Shown here: positions 24,668 through 31,826 of the stretch, piece after piece
Layout: the number at the start of each line of letters is the position of its first letter
Position numbering within the stretch: position 1 is the first letter of the stretch
From: a virus
IMG/VR virus record: IMGVR_UViG_3300007734_000682
Location: 1-40,132 of that record
Strand: one strand, 5' to 3'
Length of the DNA: 40,132 nucleotides
Notes under the pieces: generated by a model
The model's input: the letters and a program-made list of their open reading frames with translations, nothing else
What the model was told of the DNA's origin: nothing
Database searches by the model: none
Program-made: the position numbers and the translations under genes

Positions 24668-24901
24668 TTACTCCTTCCTTTTTCCCGAGGCTATATCAGC
24701 CGCTTCGTTCCATAAGTTTTCAATCTCGGCAAGTCTTATAGCACTTTCCGAATAGAGTTGTCGCCAATGCAACTGGTCGGTATTTGCACTTTTGTTCTCA
24801 AAATCTTCCTTCCAGTAACAGGCTTCACTTGCTCTTTTGCGCAAAATCCGTTCTATGGATTGTCTTACTTCAAGTTCCGTTGGCGGTAAAAAGTTTTCCA
24901 T
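24668..24901 (-). CDS. Small helical protein
   Basis: A 77-residue, fully helical protein (LEVRQSIERILRKRASEACYW, then SESAIRLAEIENLWNEAADI). It starts at ATG 24901 next to the stop of the nuclease gene. Function unknown; it may be a partner of the nuclease or the replication protein on either side. Confidence 0.65.
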   Translation of the reverse strand: MENFLPPTELEVRQSIERILRKRASEACYWKEDFENKSANTDQLHWRQLYSESAIRLAEIENLWNEAADIASGKRKE

Positions 24902-25834
24902 TTATTTCACCGTCAATCGCATACTTGCTTGACCTTGTTTGAACGGGATAGGCTCACCGTATCTTTCATAGAATTGCGCTACTTGTTCTTCATCTAGCAT
25001 TTTACGACCAGCCGTTTGCGACCAAGCCACCTTTATGCCATCAGATGTAACGCCTTCGGTGTTTTCAAGAAATGCTTTTAAGGCATCTTTTTCTTTTTCC
25101 AGTTCTTTTATATCATCGGAAACATCTAAATAGCGTTTAACGGCTTTTACAGTTTGATTATCCGTAATAGTTATTTCCGATTTTTCTTTTCCCTTACCAC
25201 CGCAAGCCTGACCAAAATAAGGGCAATAATGTTGGCAAAATTGCGCCGCATATCGTTCGGGTGCTGGTGGTTCGGTCATATTTTGCACTTCGCGATACCA
25301 TTCCATCGCTTCTAATGCAATTGCTTCGTTATATTCTTCCGTGTGTATTTTGATATTGCGCTCATCTCCATCACGCGGTATAGCCACTAAAGTAACAGTT
25401 TTAGGGTCGTTTGCTCCAGCGTATTTAATAAGCCAACCATATAACTGCACTTGCCAGCGTTGTTGTTTGCTAGGAAAATAATCCAAATTGCGTAACTTGG
25501 TTGTTTTCCAATCAATTACTGCTCCTATTGCTGGTATATACATATCTATATGCCCTTTTATGCCATCTTTTTCAAACTCTTCCTCTAGCCAATAATCCTT
25601 CCATTCATTTTTGATAGTTTGCGTAAAAGCATTTTCTATCATTTTATGAATAGCGGTTCCCATAAGTGCTGGGAGTTTTAAGGTGTTATTTTCTTTAGGA
25701 GTGCGTTGTAATTGATGCCAAACCTGCCTACGGCAACCACCAATTTGGCTTACGCCCACTTCGGTTTGTTGGCTTCGTTTGCGGTCAGCGTCATAAGTTG
25801 TTAGCGTTTTAACTAACAATTCATCTATTTTCAT
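24902..25834 (-). CDS. Cas4/RecB-like PD-(D/E)XK nuclease with possible Fe-S cluster
   Basis: A 310-residue protein. The nuclease core has His63 in MGTAIHKMIENAF, Asp97 in GHIDMY, and Asp108-x-Lys110 in AVIDWKTTK, then a Q-rich helix (QQRWQVQLYGWLI). Cys34 (GGCRRQVWH) plus Cys200, 204 and 211 (FCQHYCPYFGQACGG) give the one-plus-three Cys set of the [4Fe-4S] cluster in Cas4 and AddB. In phages it is placed next to annealing proteins and probably acts as the exonuclease partner of Bet. The C-terminus (KRYLDVSDDIKELEKEKDA) is a coiled coil. Confidence 0.88.
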   Translation of the reverse strand: MKIDELLVKTLTTYDADRKRSQQTEVGVSQIGGCRRQVWHQLQRTPKENNTLKLPALMGTAIHKMIENAFTQTIKNEWKDYWLEEEFEKDGIKGHIDMYIPAIGAVIDWKTTKLRNLDYFPSKQQRWQVQLYGWLIKYAGANDPKTVTLVAIPRDGDERNIKIHTEEYNEAIALEAMEWYREVQNMTEPPAPERYAAQFCQHYCPYFGQACGGKGKEKSEITITDNQTVKAVKRYLDVSDDIKELEKEKDALKAFLENTEGVTSDGIKVAWSQTAGRKMLDEEQVAQFYERYGEPIPFKQGQASMRLTVK

Positions 25835-25844
25835 TTTATCCCTT

Positions 25845-26228
25845 TCAGATTTCTAATGAAGCCCTAACGGAAGTTCCGATAGAGCGTGCAATATCCACTT
25901 GTGTGCGAATACGCGTAGCGTTAGCCCTAGCCGCTTTAACTATGGCTTCTGCTTCATTTAATGCCGTAAATTCATCACGGCAAGATAACAATGCGTGGTC
26001 ATTTACATCTTGAACACGCATTTTTTCCGACCCATAACTCAATCGTGCCGTTGCTATGGCTATTTCATACTGGGTTTTGGCTCGGTGATAACCGTGCTCG
26101 GCTTTCTCTAGGAAACTGTGTGCATCATCAATTTCTTTAGATAAAGTTGCTAATCTATTTTCTATAGCCTGTGGTGTAACCAATTGGTTTCTCCTTTCCA
26201 CTATTTCCACAAATTGAACACGCATCAT
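25845..26228 (-). CDS. Coiled-coil protein of the recombination region
   Basis: A 127-residue, almost fully helical protein (AIENRLATLSKEIDDAHSFL, EFTALNEAEAIVKAARAN) with two adjacent start codons. It lies between the nuclease and the small genes after Bet. A role as accessory factor in recombination is suggested by position only. Confidence 0.65.
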   Translation of the reverse strand: MMRVQFVEIVERRNQLVTPQAIENRLATLSKEIDDAHSFLEKAEHGYHRAKTQYEIAIATARLSYGSEKMRVQDVNDHALLSCRDEFTALNEAEAIVKAARANATRIRTQVDIARSIGTSVRASLEI

Positions 26229-26275
26229 CTGCGTTGCTTTTCCAGTTTGCGCAATACCAACAACGGTAAGGTTCT

Positions 26276-26518
26276 TTACTCACCATCGGCGTGATTAGCA
26301 ATCCCAATTACAATAATTAAGGCTTCGTCTTTTTCAAAACCAGCCATAACTAAATTGGCATATAGTTCAAACAATTTATCCACCGATACCGACACTAAAG
26401 GCTTATCATCCTTTTTGGTAACAGTTTTAATTGTGGTGCTGGTATAACTACTAAAATTATCGTTATTGATAATCTTGGCAAAGTCATACCAAGTTGGTTG
26501 TTTATCTTTTGACTCCAT
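26276..26518 (-). CDS. Hypothetical protein
   Basis: An 80-residue protein with PTWYDFAKIINNDNFSS at the start and SVSVDKLFELYANLVMAGFE near the end. It starts on an overlap with the stop of the next protein upstream. No function recognised. The 47 bases after the upstream end of the next gene hold nothing obvious. Confidence 0.65.
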   Translation of the reverse strand: MESKDKQPTWYDFAKIINNDNFSSYTSTTIKTVTKKDDKPLVSVSVDKLFELYANLVMAGFEKDEALIIVIGIANHADGE

Positions 26519-26847
26519 TAGTTGCTCCTTATGCTTCTTAGTTCAAATATGCCATCCCACTCTGGGTGGCGTTCCAGTATCAACCGTGCGTAATAAGGTG
26601 CATAGTTGTTATTTATCTTGAAATCGCTATTAGGGTCGCTGGTAGTCATATAGTAATTCCAGCGTAAAACTTCAAATAGCATTTTGATGCCAATTTTGCC
26701 CCTACCACGATTTACCAATTCACGCGTCATTGATTCAAGAGCCGTATAAACCTGCGGATTAAGTCTGTGATATTCCTCAAACTTATCCGCAGGGTTTATA
26801 ACGCCAGTTAAATCAAGTTCCATATGATGGAAACTTGAATTAGCCAT
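26518..26847 (-). CDS. Conserved phage protein of unknown function
   Basis: A 109-residue protein. The pattern NPQVYTALESMTRELVNRGR, KIGIKMLFEVLRWNYYMTTS, DFKINNNYAPYYARLI and HPEWDGIFELR is a conserved arrangement that I recognise from many phages, without a known function. It overlaps the Bet start region by 8 bases and likely acts with recombination or replication. Confidence 0.75.
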   Translation of the reverse strand: MANSSFHHMELDLTGVINPADKFEEYHRLNPQVYTALESMTRELVNRGRGKIGIKMLFEVLRWNYYMTTSDPNSDFKINNNYAPYYARLILERHPEWDGIFELRSIRSN

Positions 26848-27643
26848 TTACCTTCTCGCTTTCTAGGAAGGCTTTTCTCTCCATAATTTCTGCTCGGAGA
26901 GTAGTTAATTGCCCATCATTTACCCGACTTGGAAATTCGGCATCTAATTCCGATTTCAGTTCGGCAAATAAGGTTCGCAAATCATTCAAATTATCAATTT
27001 TCTTGATATTAGAAGCAGTATCTTGATAATTGGCAATATGATGTGCGCCTTCAACTGGTTTTGATTCAGGTATTTCAACTGTAGTAATAACGGGTCGCGT
27101 TACTACTTCGGCTTGTTCCATCTCTTCCGTTGTATAGATACCTGATAAATCATTAGGAAATGCCTTACGCAAAGCCAACGCTTCTGCGCATTTGGCAATC
27201 ATTGTGTCGGGCATTTTGCGCCAAATTGGAGTAGTAGCGTTATAACTATCAAACTTTGCTACTGCCCATAATGGTTCATTAAAACCCTTACGCATTACCC
27301 CTACTTTTGCGGCAACGGGTGGTTTGGTATCTAGCCAAACATCTATCCACTCGCCATCATCACCACACCAATACGGGCCAACTTGTCCAGCATATTCGCC
27401 AGAGCGTTGTGCCACGATACGCAATCCATCAATACTTGCTTGAATTGTGTATCTGCCACCCCTTTCAATCATATATAACTGCCTAGCAAACGGGTCTAAA
27501 CCTGTTCGCTGGGCATAGTGTAGAAATACGGCTAAATCAGCCTTTGGAGCGTTTGCTAACCCCAATTGCTTAAGTGCCGCAAGTTGCTTTTCATCCCACA
27601 TCTTTTGGTCATTACTGACCGCAAGAGCCGTTTTATCTGTCAT
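26840..27643 (-). CDS. bet: Phage recombination protein Bet (RecT-like annealing protein)
   Basis: A 267-residue protein. Diagnostic parts are the N-terminal helix region, YAQRTGLDPFARQLYMIERG (44-63), YTIQASIDGLRIVAQRSGEY (65-84), and the KMPDTMIAKCAEALALRKAFPN helix, the DNA-binding core of the lambda beta family. It anneals single strands coated by SSB, working with an exonuclease such as the Cas4-like gene nearby. The C-terminal part is variable and probably contacts partners. Confidence 0.92.
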   Translation of the reverse strand: MTDKTALAVSNDQKMWDEKQLAALKQLGLANAPKADLAVFLHYAQRTGLDPFARQLYMIERGGRYTIQASIDGLRIVAQRSGEYAGQVGPYWCGDDGEWIDVWLDTKPPVAAKVGVMRKGFNEPLWAVAKFDSYNATTPIWRKMPDTMIAKCAEALALRKAFPNDLSGIYTTEEMEQAEVVTRPVITTVEIPESKPVEGAHHIANYQDTASNIKKIDNLNDLRTLFAELKSELDAEFPSRVNDGQLTTLRAEIMERKAFLESEKVNG

Positions 27644-27844
27644 TTATGCCTTCTTCCGTTCTACTCTAACTCGCAGAACCTTCGGATTAAGTTCTGCCAT
27701 AGTTAATGAATCAACTACTTGTGATTCTGCTTGATTGCGTAACCATTCTGCTAGTTCCGCTCCCTTTAACTTACCTTCAACCGCGCCAGTATTTGGGTGG
27801 TTGATATCCACTCCAACTAGCAACTTGATGGTTGATTTAGCCAT
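27644..27844 (-). CDS. Small basic protein
   Basis: A 66-residue protein. The start at ATG 27844 is chosen because AAAGGAAGG lies just upstream; an ATG 30 bases earlier (27874) would put that ribosome binding site inside the gene. The sequence STIKLLVGVDINHPNTGAVEG looks like a beta hairpin, followed by helix and a basic strand (LRVRVERKKA). Function unknown. Confidence 0.65.
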   Translation of the reverse strand: MAKSTIKLLVGVDINHPNTGAVEGKLKGAELAEWLRNQAESQVVDSLTMAELNPKVLRVRVERKKA

Positions 27845-27901
27845 TTGCCTTCCTTTCGGTATATCTGTTGGCATTGTGCCAGCAGAAAATTAAAAAACTG
27901 C

Positions 27902-28105
27902 CTATAACCATTTGTAGCCATCACCTGTCCAATACAGATTTAGCGCAATTTGATTTATAAGCAGACCAATTAAAAATGCCACTATAAATAACAATCGCTT
28001 ACCGCGTAGTGTTAATTGAGAAGGATTGCCATTTGCTTTATTTGTTAATAATGCAATTACTCCCACCGATACGGAAAAGAGTATGCCGATTATGCTACTT
28101 ATCAT
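27902..28105 (-). CDS. Small membrane protein with two transmembrane helices
   Basis: A 67-residue protein: first hydrophobic helix at about 2-20 (ISSIIGILFSVSVGVIALL), a polar loop (TNKANGNPSQLTLRGKR), and a second helix at about 38-58. It could be a holin-like protein or a small membrane regulator; the early-region site argues against the main holin, which is more likely at 35 kb. Confidence 0.6.
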   Translation of the reverse strand: MISSIIGILFSVSVGVIALLTNKANGNPSQLTLRGKRLLFIVAFLIGLLINQIALNLYWTGDGYKWL

Positions 28106-28223
28106 TGGGTTTGCCTCCAGTTCATAGGTTATTAGATGGGTAAGACATTTAACAAGTGATTTATTTGCAAGTCATAATATTTTTTACTGTTATGCCTATC
28201 AAATGAATCGTGATTTATAAACG

Positions 28224-28288
28224 ATTAGGCGGGTTAGCACTTTGGGGGGATAACTTTATATAACCCAATGTGTGCCAACCCGCCTAAT
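28224..28288 (-). terminator. Long inverted repeat between the membrane-protein gene and DUF932 gene
   Basis: Arms of 17 bases (28224-28240 and 28272-28288; ATTAGGCGGGTT core) with a 31-base loop. The one imperfect position is A/C as read on the plus strand but a G-U wobble in minus-strand RNA, so the stem is fully paired only in the minus-strand transcript. It begins 14 bases after the DUF932 stop; no U-run follows, so it may be an mRNA end stabiliser or processing site. The surrounding 197-base gap shows nothing else. Confidence 0.6.
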
Positions 28289-28301
28289 GACCTGCTATGA
28301 C

Positions 28302-29297
28302 TTAGAGTAGATTCAATACCTTGTTCTTGAACCTATCTCCAGCGCCAGTTACGATACGGATAGCCCTAGCAGTATCAGCGTTAGCATCTCTAACAGGCTT
28401 AGCCCAATCCGCGTATTCGGCAAATGCGTTATATGCCGCCCATTTGGTATTGGCTATATTGGCTTGTGTTGGTGCTTTCCATAAGCCATTAACAGTAGAG
28501 CGTGCCGTTTCTGCCATAGTTACGGCTCTTGGTGATTCCTCATCCTTAATTGGAAAAACTTTATCCACTAAGGCGTAGAAATCTTTGTCCGTCATACTTT
28601 GTTTAAGTAAATTATCAGCAATTTTCTTAAACTCGGCTTGATACTTGAATGTAACTTTCAAGGTGTCGCGAGCCGCTTCAATTTTGTCATTAACGCCAGC
28701 AGTATGTCTGACGATAAATGTTTGTGCGGCTTGCTTAATAGCGGCAGTAAGTGTGTTTTGGCAGACAACGCGGATAGGAGTTACCAATACATTGAATGAT
28801 GATGACCCATCGTGCGTGTTCCAAGCCATAAGGTACATATCAATAGCATCTACGCCACCAATTAAAATACCCTCTGGCATTTTCATAGTCATAAATACTT
28901 TACGACCATTATCAATACTGCCAGCCGTTTCAAATACTGCGCCAGATTCATCGGCAATTGCATTTAGAAAGCCAAATGCTTCTGAATTTTGAACTGGTGT
29001 GTATCGTGAGCCAACTACACCAAGTGCTTCCGCCTTGCGTGTCTTTGGATGATACCGATAAGTCATAAATTTATCGGTATATGTGATTGTTTCCGTTTTG
29101 TCGCCATCATAGGCTGGGACAATTGTTGTTACTGGGTTTTCTGATTTGGTAACTGTCCAATCCAGAAATGCAGTTTCAAGTGCTTGGTCGGAAGTAAGCG
29201 CGCCATCGGTAACTGTTCCAAGTTTATGCCACGCTACCTCACGGTTGGTGAAGAAGGCAGTATCGCCATCCTCAAATTGCTCTAATCGGTGAGACAT
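28302..29297 (-). CDS. DUF932 protein
   Basis: A 331-residue protein of the phage/plasmid family DUF932 (TIGR03299-like). Signs: NREVAWHKLGTVTDGALTSD near the start, YRYHPKTRKAEALGVVGSRYTPVQNSEAF is the common central stretch (read here across residues ~80-110), YLMAWNTHDGSSSFNVLVTPIRVVCQNTL follows. The biochemical function is not known; it is widespread in phages of Actinobacteria and plasmids and is often strongly expressed. A long stem follows it. Confidence 0.9.
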   Translation of the reverse strand: MSHRLEQFEDGDTAFFTNREVAWHKLGTVTDGALTSDQALETAFLDWTVTKSENPVTTIVPAYDGDKTETITYTDKFMTYRYHPKTRKAEALGVVGSRYTPVQNSEAFGFLNAIADESGAVFETAGSIDNGRKVFMTMKMPEGILIGGVDAIDMYLMAWNTHDGSSSFNVLVTPIRVVCQNTLTAAIKQAAQTFIVRHTAGVNDKIEAARDTLKVTFKYQAEFKKIADNLLKQSMTDKDFYALVDKVFPIKDEESPRAVTMAETARSTVNGLWKAPTQANIANTKWAAYNAFAEYADWAKPVRDANADTARAIRIVTGAGDRFKNKVLNLL

Positions 29298-29757
29298 TAT
29301 TTATCCCTTTCGTTGTAGTTGTTTGTAATGGACCTGCGTAAAATGTGCCGTCAGGGCGACACCAGATATACGGCAGGTTTGAAGCGACCCCAAATTTGTA
29401 ATGTATAGGGTCTTTCCGCATCAAATTGCTTTGATGGGAAATATGAAGTGGCTCAAAGCCCAGCCACCAAGGGTTACCTGTATCGGTAAGATTTTCGCTA
29501 ACTTCTGCAAATTTAGGTAATAAAGTGTCTTTGAAACCACGATATTCCCATTCAACGCAAATGGTTATGCCATAGAGCGCAAGTAAATATTCGTAACCTT
29601 GCCACATCTTGGTAGCAGGGTGGTTAGCCCACCCTGCTGATTTGCCTGTAAGCGTATTAAGTATTTGCCACGCTTCAACACGCTGTTTGCCTAGCCGTTT
29701 GTTATCTAAAACAACTGCTGATTTTGTGAAGTTAGCATATGGTAGAAATGTTTGCAT
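29272..29757 (-). CDS. Pyrimidine dimer excision-like (Pyr_excise / MSMEG_6728 family) protein
   Basis: A 161-residue protein starting at ATG 29757 with GGAAGG upstream, in the tail of the previous gene. The pattern MQTFLPYANFTKSAVVLDNK, RLGKQRVEAWQIL, NHPATKMWQGYEYLLALYG and CVEWEYRGFKDT is the Pyr_excise-like family found in actinobacteria and their phages. The T4 endonuclease V comparison suggests DNA repair of UV damage, but activity in this subfamily is not proven. It overlaps the DUF932 start by 26 bases. Confidence 0.82.
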   Translation of the reverse strand: MQTFLPYANFTKSAVVLDNKRLGKQRVEAWQILNTLTGKSAGWANHPATKMWQGYEYLLALYGITICVEWEYRGFKDTLLPKFAEVSENLTDTGNPWWLGFEPLHISHQSNLMRKDPIHYKFGVASNLPYIWCRPDGTFYAGPLQTTTTKGINNVSPIRAI

Positions 29758-29998
29758 TATCTGCCTTCCATTCATTTAAGTCATCGGCAACCGATTTGGC
29801 AATTTCATAATTATCGCCACAAAAGGCTGGTTGTGGTGGCGTAACTGGCAAGCGTGAAAATCTTGCTTCGTTATACCATTTGTTCCAAGCGGTAAAACTA
29901 ACCACTAAATGCTGACCAACTTTGCAAAACCCTTTGCGTTGGCAAGCATCGGCGTAATAGCCGCCCGGACTTACTACTACATATGTTATTTCGTCCAT
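29732..29998 (-). CDS. Hypothetical protein
   Basis: An 88-residue protein (MDEITYVVVSPGGYY, then CKVGQHLVVSFTAWNKWYNE, then KSVADDLNEWKADN) that overlaps its two neighbours by 13 and 26 bases. It has four Cys but no clear CxxC pair. Function unknown. Confidence 0.65.
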   Translation of the reverse strand: MDEITYVVVSPGGYYADACQRKGFCKVGQHLVVSFTAWNKWYNEARFSRLPVTPPQPAFCGDNYEIAKSVADDLNEWKADNANISTIC

Positions 29999-30141
29999 TT
30001 TTTATTCTCCTTACATATTTGGCAATTGATTGACCCTGTATAACAATGGCAACAATATCCATCACCATTGGCATCCCATCCTTCAAATGGGAAATGTATT
30101 GCTTTATCTTCGCATAAAAAGCAGATAATGCCGATAGCCAT
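29986..30141 (-). CDS. Small Cys-rich zinc protein
   Basis: A 51-residue protein from ATG 30141 to TAA 29986-29988. It has CFLCED at the start, CCHCY in the middle and CQICKE near the end, enough for one or two zinc sites. It ends 13 bases inside the next gene and starts 2 bases after the previous stop, the spacing of real genes here. Confidence 0.65.
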   Translation of the reverse strand: MAIGIICFLCEDKAIHFPFEGWDANGDGYCCHCYTGSINCQICKENKKWTK

Positions 30142-30143
30142 AT

Positions 30144-30617
30144 TTATTCTGCTTCCACTTCGTCAACTTCATATTCTTCATCTTCAATCGTGTCGTAAGT
30201 AATATCGTTTGCAATTTGATAACTAATTGCATCCAATATGGTTGATTTGGCATCTTCCTCATTTTCTGCTTCCACGCCAGTAATTGTGAATTTAATGGTT
30301 ACATTAGCGGAATAAGCAAATTTGATTTCATCTGCACCAATAAGTGTTAATAACTCATTGATAGCATCTGCATCCATTTCAACTGTTTTATTTTTATCTC
30401 CGCCTAATTCCTCTTGGAAATATTCACGGGCTTTTTTACGCAAATCGGTAGTTTCTGCCATTGCTTTCCAATAAGCGGTTTGATAATAATCAACGCGTTC
30501 ATCTAAATGTGTTACTACGGCTAAAAGTTTATCCACTTCTGCCATTAGATTTTCGCCTTGAAGTTTGTCTAGCATTTGTCTGATTGTTTCGCGTGTTGCT
30601 TGTGTATCTCTTGCCAT
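30144..30617 (-). CDS. Acidic hypothetical protein behind hammerhead ribozyme 1
   Basis: A 157-residue protein. The first 80 residues are a helical coiled coil (REYFQEELGGDK near its end); the second half is a beta/alpha domain (FAYSANVTIKFTITGVEAEN), ending in a very acidic tail (IEDEEYEVDEVEAE). It starts at ATG 30617 with GAAAGGGATA. The hammerhead cleavage site lies 54 bases upstream, so the mature mRNA would start in its leader. Confidence 0.75.
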   Translation of the reverse strand: MARDTQATRETIRQMLDKLQGENLMAEVDKLLAVVTHLDERVDYYQTAYWKAMAETTDLRKKAREYFQEELGGDKNKTVEMDADAINELLTLIGADEIKFAYSANVTIKFTITGVEAENEEDAKSTILDAISYQIANDITYDTIEDEEYEVDEVEAE

Positions 30618-30642
30618 TTTGTATCCCTTTCATAGTCTGATG

Positions 30643-30697
30643 AGGCTCATCAGTAGTGCCGTCCAGCACTAGACCGCGCCGAAGCGCGGTTTCGCCT
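30643..30697 (-). ncRNA. Type II hammerhead ribozyme 1
   Basis: Read on the minus strand from 30697: stem II 3' arm AGGC; core GAAA (30693-30690); stem III CCGCGC-UUCG-GCGCGG; UC with cleavage after C 30672; stem I UAGUGC, loop UGGACG, GCACUA; core CUGAUGA (30653-30647); stem II 5' arm GCCU (30646-30643), pairing with AGGC. All conserved residues of the hammerhead core are present, and the open end is at stem II, which makes it type II. The 5' arm shares a base with the stop codon of the upstream gene, and the ribosome binding site of the next gene follows after about ten bases. Confidence 0.93.
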
Positions 30698-30891
30698 TAC
30701 CTTATATTTACATACCGACTTGCAACGCGTAGTAAATTTTGGTAGTCGCCACTCATTGAATCCATTGTGTATTGGTCCAATTGTTCTTTAGTTGCGCCAG
30801 CCTTTTTCAACGCGTTCCGAACTGAACCCATAATTGCAAACGCGTTACCATCGTTGCCCGATAATTTAACTGTTACATTGAATAATGCCAC
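30697..30891 (-). CDS. Small conserved-type protein
   Basis: A 64-residue protein starting at GTG 30891, with AGGAGG seven bases upstream. It has a beta-helix-helix-beta layout: ALFNVTVKLSGNDGN, AFAIMGSVRNALKKAGATKE, MDSMSGDYQNLLRVASRYV, an arrangement I know from small phage proteins of unknown function. Its stop TAA overlaps the 5' end of ribozyme 1. Confidence 0.75.
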   Translation of the reverse strand: MALFNVTVKLSGNDGNAFAIMGSVRNALKKAGATKEQLDQYTMDSMSGDYQNLLRVASRYVNIR

Positions 30892-30893
30892 GA

Positions 30894-31322
30894 TTATGCC
30901 TCCTCTCTAACTAGACGATGCATTTGATGTTGCCAAATGCTTACATTGTCATCTAATCTATCGCCGAATACGCGGATATATTCAGCAATATCTTTTTGTC
31001 GTGATGATACGCAAGATAAAATAACATCAATTGAAATATGAACTCTGCCATTTAGCCAGCCATTGCCAACATTTGTTGGAACTTCAATTGTTCTATATTC
31101 ATCTTGTTCCCAGCCAACGCCTTCTGAACAAACCAGTGCATATTTTGGTTCGCCCCAAGGGTCTTGTTTAGCCAATTTAATCAACAACAAATCGTCAATT
31201 TTGACGGAACTTGGATTGTCGTATTGAAGTGCTAATATCTGATTAGCAATTTTGGCTAATGCCCAGCCATTAATTAGATAACCTGTATAACCTTTGGTGC
31301 GTTGTTCCATTCTGTCGTTCAT
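30894..31322 (-). CDS. Hypothetical protein behind a pseudoknot leader
   Basis: A 142-residue protein from ATG 31322, with GAAAGGGATA upstream; the frame is open to 31400 from a TTG but that part has no ribosome binding site and holds the pseudoknot. Sequence parts are GYLINGWALAKIANQILAL, VKIDDLLLIKLAKQDPWGEP and RVHISIDVILSCVSSRQKDI, a mixed alpha/beta pattern. Function unknown. Confidence 0.7.
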   Translation of the reverse strand: MNDRMEQRTKGYTGYLINGWALAKIANQILALQYDNPSSVKIDDLLLIKLAKQDPWGEPKYALVCSEGVGWEQDEYRTIEVPTNVGNGWLNGRVHISIDVILSCVSSRQKDIAEYIRVFGDRLDDNVSIWQHQMHRLVREEA

Positions 31323-31358
31323 TTGCTTATCCCTTTCGTGTTTGGTTTGTTTGCTAAC

Positions 31359-31398
31359 TGCACGGTATAAAACAAATGCCGACCCCGTGCAAGTCGGC
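31359..31398 (-). promoter_or_regulatory. Predicted H-type RNA pseudoknot in a 5' leader
   Basis: On the minus strand, stem 1 is GCCGAC (31398-31393) with GUCGGC (31383-31378). Seven of its nine loop bases, UGCACGG (31391-31385), pair perfectly with CCGUGCA (31365-31359), giving stem 2. Connectors are 1, 1 and 12 bases, with the 12-base crossing strand AU-rich, the ideal geometry of an H-type pseudoknot. It ends about 21 bases before the ribosome binding site of the gene starting at 31322, so it may be a translational switch or protein-binding site. Confidence 0.65.
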
Positions 31399-31420
31399 AA
31401 TTGCTATTGCTATTGCTATA

Positions 31421-31603
31421 TTAAATTTGTGTTCCACTTTTAACTCTCCAGATTTCCATATCAAATCTGGGATTGCTAACTGAAAACGCTCCAGCCAACA
31501 TATTAGATACTGCATCTAATACATCGCTTGAATCTGGATATTGTTCTCTTGCTATTGTAATGATTGCCGCAATTACTTCATAGTCTTTTTTTGTTGTAGC
31601 CAT
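31421..31603 (-). CDS. Small helical protein
   Basis: A 60-residue protein starting at ATG 31603, with AGAGGGATGG upstream, just after the stop of the zinc protein. Sequence: YEVIAAIITIAREQYPDSSD, VLDAVSNMLAGAFSVSN and DMEIWRVKSG. It is a helical pair plus strand without known motif. About 100 bases follow with the (AGCAAT)3 repeat (near 31399-31418) and the pseudoknot. Confidence 0.65.
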   Translation of the reverse strand: MATTKKDYEVIAAIITIAREQYPDSSDVLDAVSNMLAGAFSVSNPRFDMEIWRVKSGTQI

Positions 31604-31605
31604 TG

Positions 31606-31803
31606 TTATGCCATCCCTCTTAGTTGTTGTTGAAATGTTGCCCAAGTATTTTCCATTGTTTCTTGTGTATTAATTTCCTGCTTATTTAGTTTTACAAATG
31701 TATCAAAACATACATCACAAAAAATAGTTGCTTCTGTATTTTCTGTGTCATATGGGAATTGATATTTGATTGTTCCTGTGTTACCGCAGTTTGCGCATTC
31801 CAT
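31606..31803 (-). CDS. Small zinc-ribbon protein behind hammerhead ribozyme 2
   Basis: A 65-residue protein starting at ATG 31803, preceded by GAAAGGGATA. It has CANCGNTGTIKYQF and FCDVCFDTF, two CxxC pairs forming a zinc ribbon, then a helix (ETMENTWATFQQQLRG). The hammerhead cleavage site lies 58 bases upstream. It is the first gene of the leftward operon after the non-coding region. Confidence 0.75.
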   Translation of the reverse strand: MECANCGNTGTIKYQFPYDTENTEATIFCDVCFDTFVKLNKQEINTQETMENTWATFQQQLRGMA

Positions 31804-31826
31804 TGTGTTATCCCTTTCAATGTTGG

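Noticed and set aside
31323-31400. Upstream in-frame extension (TTG start) of the 142-residue protein
   Set aside because: No ribosome binding site at the TTG, while the ATG at 31322 has a good one; the stretch forms the pseudoknot.
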